Below, piece after piece: positions 1 through 10,225 of a DNA stretch of 55,275 bases. Made by a program: the position numbers and the translations under genes. The notes beneath the pieces were generated by a model. The model did no database searches and was not told the origin of the DNA. It saw only the letters and a program-made list of their open reading frames with translations. Within the stretch, counting starts at the first letter, position 1. Each line of letters starts with the position of its first letter. Origin of the DNA: Flavobacterium sp. (GTDB lineage Bacteria > Bacteroidota > Bacteroidia > Flavobacteriales > Flavobacteriaceae); assembly GCF_028689845.1 (NCBI RefSeq), contig NZ_JAQVCH010000020.1, positions 1 to 55,275 on the forward strand, written 5' to 3'.

Positions 1-1003
1 GTGTTGTAATGTATTGCCAAGAATTATTACCCGAATTTCCAGCAGAAGTCACACAAATCATCCCACGGGTAAAAGCTAAATCAGCACCACGAGCACTAAA
101 GGTTGTGGTTCCGTTCATATTGGCATACGTATAATTATAATTAGGATTATCAAAAACGGAATAGCCTAATGAAGTAGAAATAATGTCAACTCCTAAGCTA
201 TCTGCCAGTTCTGCAGCTTCCACCCAAAATGATTCTTCTAACGGATTTTCATAAGGAGCTTCCGTTTTAAATAAATAGTAGGATGCATCGGGAGCGGTTC
301 CAACTAACTCCCCTTCTTTAAATCCGCCCATCGTAGAAAGCACTAAGGTGCCATGGCTACCTCCCTCATATACGTCTTCATCCCGATTCACAAAATCATA
401 TCCTCCTAAAATTTGGTTATTGTCTCGCAAACGCTGAAAAGCTTCGGTTGTATTAACGCCAGGAAACCCATTATCCATGACTGCGATTATTTTTCCGCTA
501 CCTGTAAAATTAGCTTGATGCAGTAAGTCGCCACCAATCATTTCTATTTGATTTGTCGAATTACCATACATAAAAGAAACTTGAATTTCTAAATTTTTGG
601 TCACTTTAGCCTCACTGTTTGTTTGACTAAGCCTTCCGTTTTGATTTAAACTCGCATTAGCAAATTGTATAGAACTTACAAATGAAAATTCACTTAAAGC
701 TTCGACCTCAGTTTGCAAACCTCGTACATGTAAACAATTCATCCACTTGGATTGAGCCAAAACTGTGATTCCAGGTTGAGCAGCAATTTGGGTTATATAG
801 GCTTCATAAATAGGCACATCTAATAAATCCAAAGAAATATTTTGAACCATTCTTCTATCTAATGCCCGTTGAGAAAGCATCTCTAGCGGATTCTGAAAAT
901 AATATTCAGCATTTGGTTTGTCTGTCAAATAAATCCAAGCATCTTCTTGAGCAAAAACACCATTAGCTACAAAGAGAAAAAGTAAAAAGTAAATCTTTTG
1001 CAT
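1..1003 (-). CDS. S8 (subtilisin-like) secreted serine peptidase, C-terminus cut off by the window edge
   Basis: About 334 codons are visible, from an ATG at 1003 running off the left edge with no stop. The N-terminus (MQKIYFLLFLF...VFAQ) is a Sec signal peptide. A subtilase inhibitor-like pro-region follows. The S8 catalytic Asp is visible in the motif IAVMDNGF and the catalytic His in SHGTLVLS. The oxyanion-hole region TSAGNSG is the last recognisable block, so the catalytic Ser lies outside the window. Flavobacterial members of this type usually carry a T9SS sorting domain at the missing end (inference). The gene lies 20 nt downstream of mnmA on the same strand and may be co-transcribed with it. 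It is probably a secreted or surface protease; the substrate is unknown. Confidence 0.88.
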   Translation of the reverse strand, partial: MQKIYFLLFLFVANGVFAQEDAWIYLTDKPNAEYYFQNPLEMLSQRALDRRMVQNISLDLLDVPIYEAYITQIAAQPGITVLAQSKWMNCLHVRGLQTEVEALSEFSFVSSIQFANASLNQNGRLSQTNSEAKVTKNLEIQVSFMYGNSTNQIEMIGGDLLHQANFTGSGKIIAVMDNGFPGVNTTEAFQRLRDNNQILGGYDFVNRDEDVYEGGSHGTLVLSTMGGFKEGELVGTAPDASYYLFKTEAPYENPLEESFWVEAAELADSLGVDIISTSLGYSVFDNPNYNYTYANMNGTTTFSARGADLAFTRGMICVTSAGNSGNNSWQYITT

Positions 1004-1023
1004 ATTCTAAAATATAAAGCAAG

Positions 1024-2211
1024 TTATGAAATTACACCCGAACCAACTAATTCGTCACTATCATACCATGCGGCAAATTGTCCCGCAGTAATTGCCGATT
1101 GTGGCTGTTCAAAAACAAGGTAAAGGCCGCTTTCAAATTGATATAGCGTTGCTTTTTGAAGTGGTTGACGATAGCGAATTCGAGCTACTACTTCCCTATT
1201 TTCACCATTTTGAAGTTTTAAATCTTTGCGTATCCAATGTATTTCTTCGGGCTGAATTCGTAAGGTAGTTCGGAATAATCCTGGATGACTTTGTCCTTGT
1301 CCCGTATAGATTGTATTGGAATCAATAGCAGTAGCAATCACGAAAAGACCTTCTTTGGTTCCTCCAACATTCAACCCTTTTCGTTGGCCAATCGTAAAAT
1401 AATGAGCTCCTTGGTGAACACCCACTTTTTTACCCATTGTGGTTTGATAGGGCAAGGCTTTCGATTCAAATTGTAATTTTTCTTCAAGCGAAGTAAATGA
1501 AGGTTTTGGCAAACTATAAATTGAATCTTCAGCTGAAATTTCAATAATTACACCTTCTTTTGGTTGTAATTTTTGTTGCAAAAATTCAGGTAAACGCACT
1601 TTTCCAATAAAACAAAGTCCTTGGGAGTCTTTTTTTTCTGCAGTGATTAAATCCATTTGCGAAGCAATTTCACGTACTTCTGGTTTGGTTAATTCGCCGA
1701 TAGGAAATAACGCTTTAGCCAATTGATCTTGCGATAATTGACACAAAAAATAGGATTGGTCTTTATTGGTATCTACTCCGGCTAGTAATTGAAAAATTTC
1801 TTTACCGTCTTTTTCTATCATTCCTTTTCGGCAATAATGTCCCGTTGCCACAAAATCTGCTCCTAAAGAAAGAGCGATTTTCATAAAAACGTCAAATTTA
1901 ATTTCGCGATTGCACAAAACATCTGGATTTGGCGTTCGTCCTTGCTCATATTCTTTGAACATATAATCAACGATACGTTCTTTATATTGTTCGCTCAAAT
2001 CGACGGTTTGAAACGGAATACCTAATTTTTCGGCCACCAATAGGGCATCATTGGCATCTTCTAACCAAGGACATTCATTAGAAATAGTCACAGAATCATC
2101 GTGCCAGTTTTTCATAAACAGCCCGATAACTTCATATCCTTGTTCTTTTAGCAAATAGGCTGCCACACTAGAATCGACACCACCCGATAAGCCAACCACT
2201 ACTCTTTTCAT
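1024..2211 (-). CDS. mnmA: tRNA-specific 2-thiouridylase MnmA
   Basis: MnmA installs the 2-thio group on the wobble uridine (U34) of tRNA-Lys, -Glu and -Gln in the cytoplasm, using ATP and a persulfide sulfur. The 395-residue protein has the PP-loop SGGVDSS near residues 9-15 and the two family cysteines: Cys100 in NPDVLC and Cys200 in SQGLCFIG, which take part in sulfur transfer. The tRNA-binding GRRKG-type region is present as IGQRKGL, and the C-terminal beta barrel is complete. I take the ATG at 2211; the codon just before it is TTG, and [11 protein letters not shown] is the normal N-terminus. It precedes the S8 peptidase gene by 20 nt, with no functional link apparent. Confidence 0.96.
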   Translation of the reverse strand: MKRVVVGLSGGVDSSVAAYLLKEQGYEVIGLFMKNWHDDSVTISNECPWLEDANDALLVAEKLGIPFQTVDLSEQYKERIVDYMFKEYEQGRTPNPDVLCNREIKFDVFMKIALSLGADFVATGHYCRKGMIEKDGKEIFQLLAGVDTNKDQSYFLCQLSQDQLAKALFPIGELTKPEVREIASQMDLITAEKKDSQGLCFIGKVRLPEFLQQKLQPKEGVIIEISAEDSIYSLPKPSFTSLEEKLQFESKALPYQTTMGKKVGVHQGAHYFTIGQRKGLNVGGTKEGLFVIATAIDSNTIYTGQGQSHPGLFRTTLRIQPEEIHWIRKDLKLQNGENREVVARIRYRQPLQKATLYQFESGLYLVFEQPQSAITAGQFAAWYDSDELVGSGVIS

Positions 2212-2254
2212 CAAAAAAACTTTTTACAAAGGTATTACTTCAAAAACAAAGCAT

Positions 2255-2992
2255 TTAATTCTTTAACTTTTCTTTCGGTTTCAAATTTTTGCTTTTAGGT
2301 CGAGCTCGTTTATGCTCACTACGATTTTCGGTTTTAACTAATTTCCCGTTTTTATAAAAATACCATTTTCCTATTGATTTACCGTTTTTATATTGTCCTT
2401 TGGTATAGTTATCGCCTACGGCTTCTCTAAAAATGACAGGCCCATCATATTCCCCATTTTTATAAGTTGATTCTTCTAAAACAGTTCCGTTCTCAGCTAC
2501 TTTTTGATAAGGCCCTTCTTTAATACCTTTATCATAAGTCGTTAATTCGGCCAATAAGCCCGTATTGTAAAACACTTTTTTTGTTCCGTGCAATTTTCCT
2601 TTTTTGTAATGCTCCAAAGTCATCAAGGTATCTGAACGCAAATGGTAAAATTTCCATTCTCCTTCATATATTTTATCAATCATTTTTCCTTCGCTTACTT
2701 TGAATTTTCCGTTATAAATAATGGTATAACAAGAGCCATCTTTTGCAGAAAAGTCACGTGTTGCAACTATTTTCTTTGTTTTGATATTGTCATAAAAAGT
2801 AAAAACACCAACTTCTTTTCCGTTTTCAAAAACACCTTCATATTTCAGGTTTTTAGTATCTTCATAATAGCCTTTCCATGGACCATATTTAGTACCGTTT
2901 TCATCTATTTGATTGGTCTTTTCTTGTGCAAAAAGGAAACATTGGCTAAATAAAAGAAAGAAGCCTATTTTTTTAATGTGAAACGTATTCAT
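2255..2992 (-). CDS. Secreted MORN-repeat (YwqK-like) protein
   Basis: A 245-residue protein with a signal peptide (cleavage near FLFAQ) followed by a series of ~20-residue MORN-like repeats of the form GxWkfYyxxGkLkxexxYknGkxxG, seen for example as YEGEWKFYHL, YKKGKLHG, YKNGEYDGP and YKNGKSIGKWYFY. The C-terminus is highly basic (KRARPKSKNLKPKEK). Such proteins are common in Bacteroidetes and are sometimes labelled YwqK family antitoxin, but no toxin partner is present here, so I treat it as an envelope or periplasmic repeat protein of unknown role. It is divergent from the esterase gene. A -7-like element (TATTTTTG on this strand, 3025-3032) lies 33 nt upstream of the ATG. Confidence 0.8.
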   Translation of the reverse strand: MNTFHIKKIGFFLLFSQCFLFAQEKTNQIDENGTKYGPWKGYYEDTKNLKYEGVFENGKEVGVFTFYDNIKTKKIVATRDFSAKDGSCYTIIYNGKFKVSEGKMIDKIYEGEWKFYHLRSDTLMTLEHYKKGKLHGTKKVFYNTGLLAELTTYDKGIKEGPYQKVAENGTVLEESTYKNGEYDGPVIFREAVGDNYTKGQYKNGKSIGKWYFYKNGKLVKTENRSEHKRARPKSKNLKPKEKLKN

Positions 2993-3039
2993 GAATATCT
3001 TTTTTAATAAAAACTGTATTGTTACAAAAATAGTATAAG

Positions 3040-3073
3040 TTGCCTGAAAAAAGTATAAAATACATTAAATTTG
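3040..3073 (+). promoter_or_regulatory. Bacteroidetes-type promoter of the esterase gene
   Basis: TTG at 3040-3042, a 23-nt spacer, then TAAATTTG at 3066-3073 match the TTG/TAnnTTTG consensus. Transcription would begin near 3080, which places the ATG at 3098 about 18 nt into the message and excludes an in-frame TTG at 3071 as the start codon. Confidence 0.65.
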
Positions 3074-3097
3074 AAAAATATCAATTGGAAATCTATT

Positions 3098-4469
3098 ATG
3101 AAAAATTTATTTTACACCTTGTTTCTCTTATCTTTTTTTATTGGAATGAGTCAGGTGACACTTCGAATCACTTCTATCCCCGGAAATACGCCACCAAGCT
3201 CTACTATTTATTTAGCTGGAAGTATCAATAATTGGAATGCCGGAGATGCTAATTATATTATGCAACCTGATGGATTAGGAGCGTATCAAATTATTATACC
3301 ACAAGGAACTGGCAGTGTTGAGTATAAATTCACACGAGGAAGTTGGCCAACTGTTGAGGGAAATGCTTCAGGAGGCTTTTTGCCTAATCGAACGTTTACA
3401 TTTACAGGTTCACCACAAACCATTTCGCTAACCATCCTATCGTGGGAAGACCTCACGGGCGGAGGTACCAGTACAGCTGCTTCCAATGTTCAAATTTTGA
3501 GTCCGAATTTTTATATCCCCCAATTGGATAGAAATAGAAGAATTTGGTTGTATTTACCACCCGATTATTTTACCTCTTCTAAAAATTATCCTGTTTTATA
3601 TATGCAAGATGGGCAAAATTTATTTGATAATTTGACTTCTTTTTCTGGAGAATGGCAAGTTGATGAAACCTTAAACAACCTATTTAATCAGGGCGATTAC
3701 GGAGCGATTGTTGTTGGAATTGACAATGGGTGGAGGCAATCGTTTAAATGAATATTCACCTTGGGTAAATGCCGAATATGGTGGCGGTGAAGGCGATGAA
3801 TACATGGCGTTTTTGGCAGAAACCTTAAAGCCTTATATTGATGCTAATTTTAGAACCCGCACTGAACCGACAATGAATGCCTTAGTTGGCAGTTCAATGG
3901 GAGCATTGATTGCCACCTATGGAGCTGCAGAATACCCATCATTATTTGGAAAAATAGGTTCGTTTAGTCCCGCTTATTGGTTTGCCATGTCTGAGTTGAA
4001 TACCTATTTGAATTCGGCAACAAGCTACACTAACCACCGTGTCTATTTTGTGGCAGGGCAAAATGAATCCACTACTATGGTTCCTAATATTAATGCCATT
4101 CGGAATACGATGCAAAACAATGGATTAACTTCATCCAACACTTTAACCAAATTTGATTCCTATGGAACGCATACAGAAACCTATTGGCGAGGCGAATTTG
4201 CAGCAGCCTATCAATGGTTGTTTCAAAATGAAAATTTATCGATAAACAATTCAGAACTAAGTCGCCCACATTTATTATCCTTAAAAAATGGCAAAATTTG
4301 GGCTGATGGATTTGATCACGACACTGTTTTTGATATATATAATGTAGCTGGGCAAAAAATAAATAGTCTTTTAATTCAAAACGGAATGAATACGCTATCA
4401 CAAACTATCCCAATTGGTATATATTTTTTAAAATCAGGAGAACTAAATTTTAAAATAATTGTAAACTAA
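3098..4469 (+). pseudogene. Secreted esterase with N-terminal CBM20-like domain and T9SS tail, broken by a +1 frameshift
   Basis: The first frame (3098-3751) holds a signal peptide (MKNLFYTLFLLSFF), a starch-binding/CBM20-like beta domain (IYLAGSINNW...) and the start of an esterase-D-type alpha/beta hydrolase (IWLYLPPDY, VLYMQDGQNLFD). It then runs into a stop just after VVGIDNG. The rest continues in the next frame: GGGNRLNEYSPW, the nucleophile elbow GSSMG, a probable catalytic His in YGTHTE, and a T9SS sorting domain (VFDIYNVAGQ... GIYFLKSG) ending at 4469. Removing one G from the GGG at 3728-3730 restores an unbroken protein of about 456 residues. Family members cleave ester-linked groups from sugars or siderophores; the CBM suggests a polysaccharide. 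Either a real pseudogene or a sequencing indel. Confidence 0.85.
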
Positions 4470-4657
4470 ATCGCATTTTTTGAAATACTGTTTATTAAAT
4501 TTTTGTTAAAGTTAAACAAGTTACTGACCTACATTTTTTTTTAAAAACAATCTAAACCCACTATAAATACTGATATTTTAATTTTTATTTGATTTCAAAT
4601 AATTTTATATTGTTTATTCTTTATTAAAAATGTTTAAACAAAATTAAATAATTATTC

Positions 4658-4665
4658 TATATTTG
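4658..4665 (+). promoter_or_regulatory. -7 promoter element of the FAS1 lipoprotein gene
   Basis: TATATTTG fits TAnnTTTG exactly, 25 nt upstream of the ATG at 4691 in a very AT-rich intergenic stretch. No TTG sits at the right distance upstream, so only the -7 half is supported. The rest of 4470-4690 shows no other feature. Confidence 0.5.
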
Positions 4666-4690
4666 CATAGAACAATTAAAAACTTATCAA

Positions 4691-5647
4691 ATGAAAAAAA
4701 TTAATGTATTAAAATCAATGCTTTTTGCATTTTTAGCATTTTCAACCTTATCATGTAGTGATGATGATGAAGTAGGTGTACCACAATCGAATACAATTGC
4801 TGCTATTGCTCAGCGTACAGATGACTTAAGCATCTTAGTACAAGCTTTAGTAAAAGCAGATTTAGTTACTGTTTTAGATGGAACAGATGATTATACTGTA
4901 TTTGCACCTACAAACGCCGCTTTTACTGCTTTTTTAACAGCTAACAACATTCCAAATCTTGATGCAGTTCCGGTATCTGCTTTAAGAGAAATTTTATTAA
5001 ATCACGTTGTTGTTGGTACTGTAACAGGTGATCAATTGCCAATGGCGGGTTATATTAAAACGTTAGGTAAAGGAGCCGCTTCTTCTTCAAACATGTTAAA
5101 TATGTATGTAAACAAATCAAGTGGCGTTCGTTTAAACGGTGTATCAAGTGTTACTACTGCTAATATTGCAGCTTCAAATGGTGTAATTCATATTGTTGAT
5201 GCGGTAATTGGTTTGCCAACAGTGGTAACTTTTGCAACGGCTGATCCTACGTTTTCAACTTTAGCTGGTGCATTAACGTCACAAGGATTAGTGCCAACTT
5301 TAAACGGAACTGCTGGTTCTCCATTTACTGTTTTCGCACCAAATAATGCTGCTTTTGCTGCATTAGACGCTGAAATTCCAGGGGTTTTATCAACATTATC
5401 TTCAGACCAGTTAACTTCAGTATTAACGTATCATGTTGTGGCTGGTGCTAACGTATTAGCTGGAAGTTTAGTAGACGGAATGGAAGTAACCACTTTTGAG
5501 TCTGGAATACTTACGGTTAATTTACAAGGTGGAGCAAATTTAATTGATGAAGCGGGAAGAACTACTGCTATCATTGCTACAGACGTTCAAGCTGCAAACG
5601 GAGTTATTCACGTTTTAGGAAACGTTTTGATTCCTGCTTTTGACTAA
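4691..5647 (+). CDS. Surface lipoprotein with two fasciclin (FAS1) domains
   Basis: The 318-residue protein starts with a lipoprotein signal whose lipobox ends at Cys22 (FSTLSC). The next residues SDDDE fit the S-(D/E)3 lipoprotein export signal described for Flavobacterium, so surface display is likely (inference). Two FAS1 domains follow, about residues 35-175 and 180-316. Each has the characteristic blocks: YTVFAPTNAAF and NGVIHIVDAVI in the first, FTVFAPNNAAF and NGVIHVLGNVLIP in the second. FAS1 domains mediate cell adhesion or matrix contact. The gene is monocistronic: its own -7 element lies upstream and a strong terminator follows 28 nt after the stop. Confidence 0.93.
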   Translation: MKKINVLKSMLFAFLAFSTLSCSDDDEVGVPQSNTIAAIAQRTDDLSILVQALVKADLVTVLDGTDDYTVFAPTNAAFTAFLTANNIPNLDAVPVSALREILLNHVVVGTVTGDQLPMAGYIKTLGKGAASSSNMLNMYVNKSSGVRLNGVSSVTTANIAASNGVIHIVDAVIGLPTVVTFATADPTFSTLAGALTSQGLVPTLNGTAGSPFTVFAPNNAAFAALDAEIPGVLSTLSSDQLTSVLTYHVVAGANVLAGSLVDGMEVTTFESGILTVNLQGGANLIDEAGRTTAIIATDVQAANGVIHVLGNVLIPAFD

Positions 5648-5675
5648 ATAAAATTTAAATTGCTATGAAAAAGTA

Positions 5676-5703
5676 AGCCTCGACATGTCGGGGCTTTTTT
5701 TGC
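5676..5703 (+). terminator. Rho-independent terminator after the FAS1 gene
   Basis: An 8-bp stem (AGCCTCGA / TCGGGGCT, one T-G pair) with a CATG loop is followed by a run of T. Confidence 0.88.
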
Positions 5704-5815
5704 ACTTCTAATTTTTTCATTACCACATTAGAAGCGAAATTTGGTTAATAGTAACTTCCACAAAGTTTGAAAATCCAAAAAGACATATCAGTAAGGATTA
5801 ACAATGTAATCCATA

Positions 5816-5847
5816 AAAAAAAGCTCCAATATAATTGGAGCTTTTTA
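5816..5847 (-). terminator. Terminator downstream of yidC (bidirectional)
   Basis: A perfect 9-bp stem AGCTCCAAT / ATTGGAGCT with a 3-nt loop is flanked by A7 on the left and T5 on the right. On the minus strand it lies 22 nt past the yidC stop, and it can also work on the plus strand. Confidence 0.85.
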
Positions 5848-5868
5848 AGTAGTATAAAAAAGTTACTT

Positions 5869-7761
5869 TTATTTCTTAGCATTCTTTTGTTTTTCAGCCT
5901 CTTCCATCATTTCCTGCATTTTGCGTTGAAAACGATTCATTGTTTTTGGCTTTGTTTTATTTTCTTGAATTCGTGCATGAATTCTATTTTCATCAATGAT
6001 ATAATTTTTAATCACTAACATAATTCCAATGGTAATGGCATTCGAAATAAAATAATACAAACTCAAACCAGAAGCAAAATTATTAAAGAAAAACAACATC
6101 ATTAAAGGAGAAATATAAATCATGATTTTCATGATTTTACCCATATCGGGCATTCCTTCTTGTGGTGGTGCACTCATAGCCTGATCTCCCGTTGTCATTT
6201 TCATATAAAAGAAAATTGCAATCGAAGCCAATATTGGGAATAGACTCACGTGATTTCCATAAAACGGAATGTAGAAAGGCAAATTAATAACCGAGTCAAA
6301 AGAAGATAAATCGTTTGCCCAAAGGAAACTTTTTTGTCTTAAATCAATAGCCGAGGGAAAGAAACTAAACAAGGCATAAAACACCGGAATTTGCATCACA
6401 GCAGGCAAACATCCCGCCATGGGGTTCACTCCTGCTTTAGAATACAACTTCATTGTTTCTTGTTGTTTCTTCATCGGATCTTTTCCAAACTTGGTGTTTA
6501 ATTCTTGAATTTCCGGACGCAGCACTTTCATTTTTGCTTGAGACAAATACGATTTATAAGTAAAAGGCGACATCACAATTCGAACTAAAATTGTTAAGAA
6601 GATAATGGCTAATCCGTAAGGAAAAAACCCAATCAATAAGTCGAAGGTAGGAATAAATACATAGCGATTTATCCAACCAAAAATCCCCCAACCCAATGGC
6701 ACAATTTCATCTAAATTTTTGTCATATGCATCTAAAATATGATAGTCCGTTGGTCCATAATACCAATTCATATTATAGTTCACTTCGCCGTTTTTAAACG
6801 CTAAAGGAAACGAAGCTTTAAATTGTTTAGTGAAAAGCGTATCTACTTTTTCATCTTTTACTAAATTTTCTGAAAGAATCGCTACTTTCTCAAAAGGCGT
6901 ATCGGTTAATAAAACGGATGAGAAAAAATGTTGTTTAAAAGCAACATAGCTTACATCTTTAGGATCGTCAGAAGTAGAAGTTCCTTGACCTAGGTAGTCA
7001 TCTTTTCCGCCTTCATATTCAAAAATTAATTCGGTATATCGATTTTCATAGGTAACACTTTTTTCATTTCGATATGATTTTAAACTCCAATCTAAATTTA
7101 ATGGATTACTTGAATTTAAAACCGTATTTAACCCTTGGGAACGAATAGCAAAATCAAGCATGTATTCATTCGGTTTCATCACATATCGATATTCTAAATA
7201 CTTATCATTTGCCGATTTTAATCGCAAGGTTAAGATTTGATTTGCTCCTTCTTTAGTTAGAACAGGTTCAAAAAATAAATCTTTCGTGTTTAAAGTTCGG
7301 TTATCAGCCGTTTTTAATTCGATATTAAAATCAGCATTTCCGTCTTTAATAATTTTTACTTTTTGACCAGAGCCTTTTTTGAATTGCTCAAACTGTTTTA
7401 ATTCCGCTTCAACAATATATCCGCCTTTATTGGCAATTTTTAAACGAACTAATTCATTTTCTAGTGTTGTAAAAGCTGCTTTTGCGGATGGAAGAGAAGC
7501 TGAATAAGCAAATGAACCTAAACTACTTTGTAGTTGTGTCATTTGTAGCGAATCTGAAACTACCGCTTGTGGTGCAGAAGGTGTGGCAACCGCTGTTTCT
7601 GAAGGAGCAGCTTTTTGAGTCGTTTCAACTTGTTCTTGTTGGGGCTTTTTTAATTGCTCGGCAGCATCTTTCTGCTGGCTGTTATACATCACCCAAACCA
7701 GGATTATAAATATCAATCCGAATCCGATAAGGGAGTTAACGTCTAATTTTTTTTCTTCCAT
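5869..7761 (-). CDS. yidC: Membrane protein insertase YidC
   Basis: YidC inserts and folds inner-membrane proteins, alone or with SecYEG. The 630-residue protein has the Gram-negative layout. It has an N-terminal membrane anchor (LIGFGLIFIILVWVMYN), a low-complexity linker, and a large periplasmic beta-sandwich domain (about residues 85-350). The conserved five-helix insertase core follows from about 365 (GWGIFGWINRYVFIPTFDLL, FPYGLAIIFLTILVRI). Typical core blocks are visible: the positively charged cytoplasmic hairpin (SQAKMKVLRPEIQEL) and MAGCLPAVMQIPVFYALF. The C-terminus is basic (KQKNAKK), as in ribosome-interacting homologues. It starts 33 nt downstream of pyrG on the same strand and is probably co-transcribed. 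It ends at a clear terminator. Confidence 0.97.
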   Translation of the reverse strand: MEEKKLDVNSLIGFGLIFIILVWVMYNSQQKDAAEQLKKPQQEQVETTQKAAPSETAVATPSAPQAVVSDSLQMTQLQSSLGSFAYSASLPSAKAAFTTLENELVRLKIANKGGYIVEAELKQFEQFKKGSGQKVKIIKDGNADFNIELKTADNRTLNTKDLFFEPVLTKEGANQILTLRLKSANDKYLEYRYVMKPNEYMLDFAIRSQGLNTVLNSSNPLNLDWSLKSYRNEKSVTYENRYTELIFEYEGGKDDYLGQGTSTSDDPKDVSYVAFKQHFFSSVLLTDTPFEKVAILSENLVKDEKVDTLFTKQFKASFPLAFKNGEVNYNMNWYYGPTDYHILDAYDKNLDEIVPLGWGIFGWINRYVFIPTFDLLIGFFPYGLAIIFLTILVRIVMSPFTYKSYLSQAKMKVLRPEIQELNTKFGKDPMKKQQETMKLYSKAGVNPMAGCLPAVMQIPVFYALFSFFPSAIDLRQKSFLWANDLSSFDSVINLPFYIPFYGNHVSLFPILASIAIFFYMKMTTGDQAMSAPPQEGMPDMGKIMKIMIYISPLMMLFFFNNFASGLSLYYFISNAITIGIMLVIKNYIIDENRIHARIQENKTKPKTMNRFQRKMQEMMEEAEKQKNAKK

Positions 7762-7794
7762 TTACGTTTTAATTTCTAGTTCTGAGTTTCAAAA

Positions 7795-9468
<1,674 letters not shown>

Positions 9469-9484
9469 TCATTTCAAAACGGGG

Positions 9485-9517
9485 CAAAAATACGATTATA
9501 ATTTGTCAATTTGACAA
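9485..9517 (-). promoter_or_regulatory. pyrG promoter with overlapping inverted repeat
   Basis: Read on the minus strand: TTG (9515-9517), a 22-nt spacer, then TATTTTTG (9485-9492). A perfect 7-1-7 inverted repeat, TTGTCAA-T-TTGACAA, spans 9503-9517 and covers the -33 box, so it could be an operator. Confidence 0.65.
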
Positions 9518-9565
9518 TTAATCGTTGCGAAATTTTTATTTAAAAATGATGTTGAAATTGAAATA

Positions 9566-9799
9566 CTAAGATGGTTTAGCAAATTTTTTACGGATATTTC
9601 GAACCAACTCTTCTAATCCATTTAGTTTTAACTCATAAACCAACTCCAGTTGCTTTCCTAGGGTTCCATTCGGAAAACCTTTTGTACGATACCAAACGAC
9701 ATAATATTCGGGTAAATCGATCAAATAATAACCCTCATATTTGCCAAATGGCATTTTGGCATGAGCCAATTGAATTAAAATTTTTTGTTGGTCATCCAT
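9566..9799 (-). CDS. DUF3820 family small protein
   Basis: A 77-residue cytosolic protein with the DUF3820 pattern: MPFGKYEGYYLIDLP, YYVVWYRTKGFPNG, LGKQLELVYELKLNGL, then a basic tail. The function of the family is not established; some members have been called putative quorum-sensing-regulated virulence factors, which I would not transfer. It lies 24 nt downstream of the OsmC gene as the last gene of the guaA run, and small basic DUF3820 proteins are often found in that position in Flavobacteria (recollection, not checked). Confidence 0.82.
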   Translation of the reverse strand: MDDQQKILIQLAHAKMPFGKYEGYYLIDLPEYYVVWYRTKGFPNGTLGKQLELVYELKLNGLEELVRNIRKKFAKPS

Positions 9800-9823
9800 A
9801 ATTTTAAGTAAGAACAGAATGAT

Positions 9824-10225
9824 TTATGACCACTGGAATTGAATCTTTTTTTCGATATCCGGATGCAAACTAAACCATACGGGACAAGTTAAAGCCGTTC
9901 GTTCTAAAATAGTCTTCGTTTTTTCATCTGGATGAATGGAAAACTTAAAATTGACTTCAATTGTAATAATCCGACGTGGCTCTATTCCCATAATCTTAGT
10001 AACTTCGGCCGTTGAACCAGAAAAATCCACCTCTAAATCGCGGGCTTTAATTCCCATCACGGTAAACATACAACTCGCTAATGCATTGGCAACGGTATCG
10101 GTTGGTGAGAAAGCTTCTCCTTTACCGTTATTATCTAAAGGAGCATCTGAAATGATTTCATTTCCTGATAAAACATGAATTGAAGAAGTGCGAAGCTCTC
10201 CTAAATAAGTTACTTTTGAAGTCAT
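9824..10225 (-). CDS. OsmC/Ohr family protein
   Basis: A 133-residue protein with the OsmC fold pattern: N-terminal beta strands (VTYLGELRTSSIH), the central helix block SPTDTVANALASCMFTVMGIKA with the first redox Cys, and the second Cys late in ALTCPVWFSL. OsmC-type proteins reduce organic hydroperoxides through these two thiols. This one could equally be the YhfA-like subgroup, whose activity is less clear. Its ATG overlaps the stop of the upstream LysM/PBP1-fold gene by one base (TAATG), indicating translational coupling within the guaA run. Confidence 0.9.
   Translation of the reverse strand: MTSKVTYLGELRTSSIHVLSGNEIISDAPLDNNGKGEAFSPTDTVANALASCMFTVMGIKARDLEVDFSGSTAEVTKIMGIEPRRIITIEVNFKFSIHPDEKTKTILERTALTCPVWFSLHPDIEKKIQFQWS

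Noticed and set aside
1285..1476. Many opposite-strand open frames inside conserved genes
   Set aside because: They are shadows of low-GC coding sequence without start signals or recognisable domains.
2255..2992. MORN-repeat protein as a toxin-antitoxin antitoxin
   Set aside because: It has a signal peptide and no toxin partner; the label comes from loose family naming.
3708..4469. Second half of the esterase as an independent gene with its own ATG
   Set aside because: It lacks a signal peptide yet has a T9SS tail, and the upstream frame ends exactly where this one continues the hydrolase fold.
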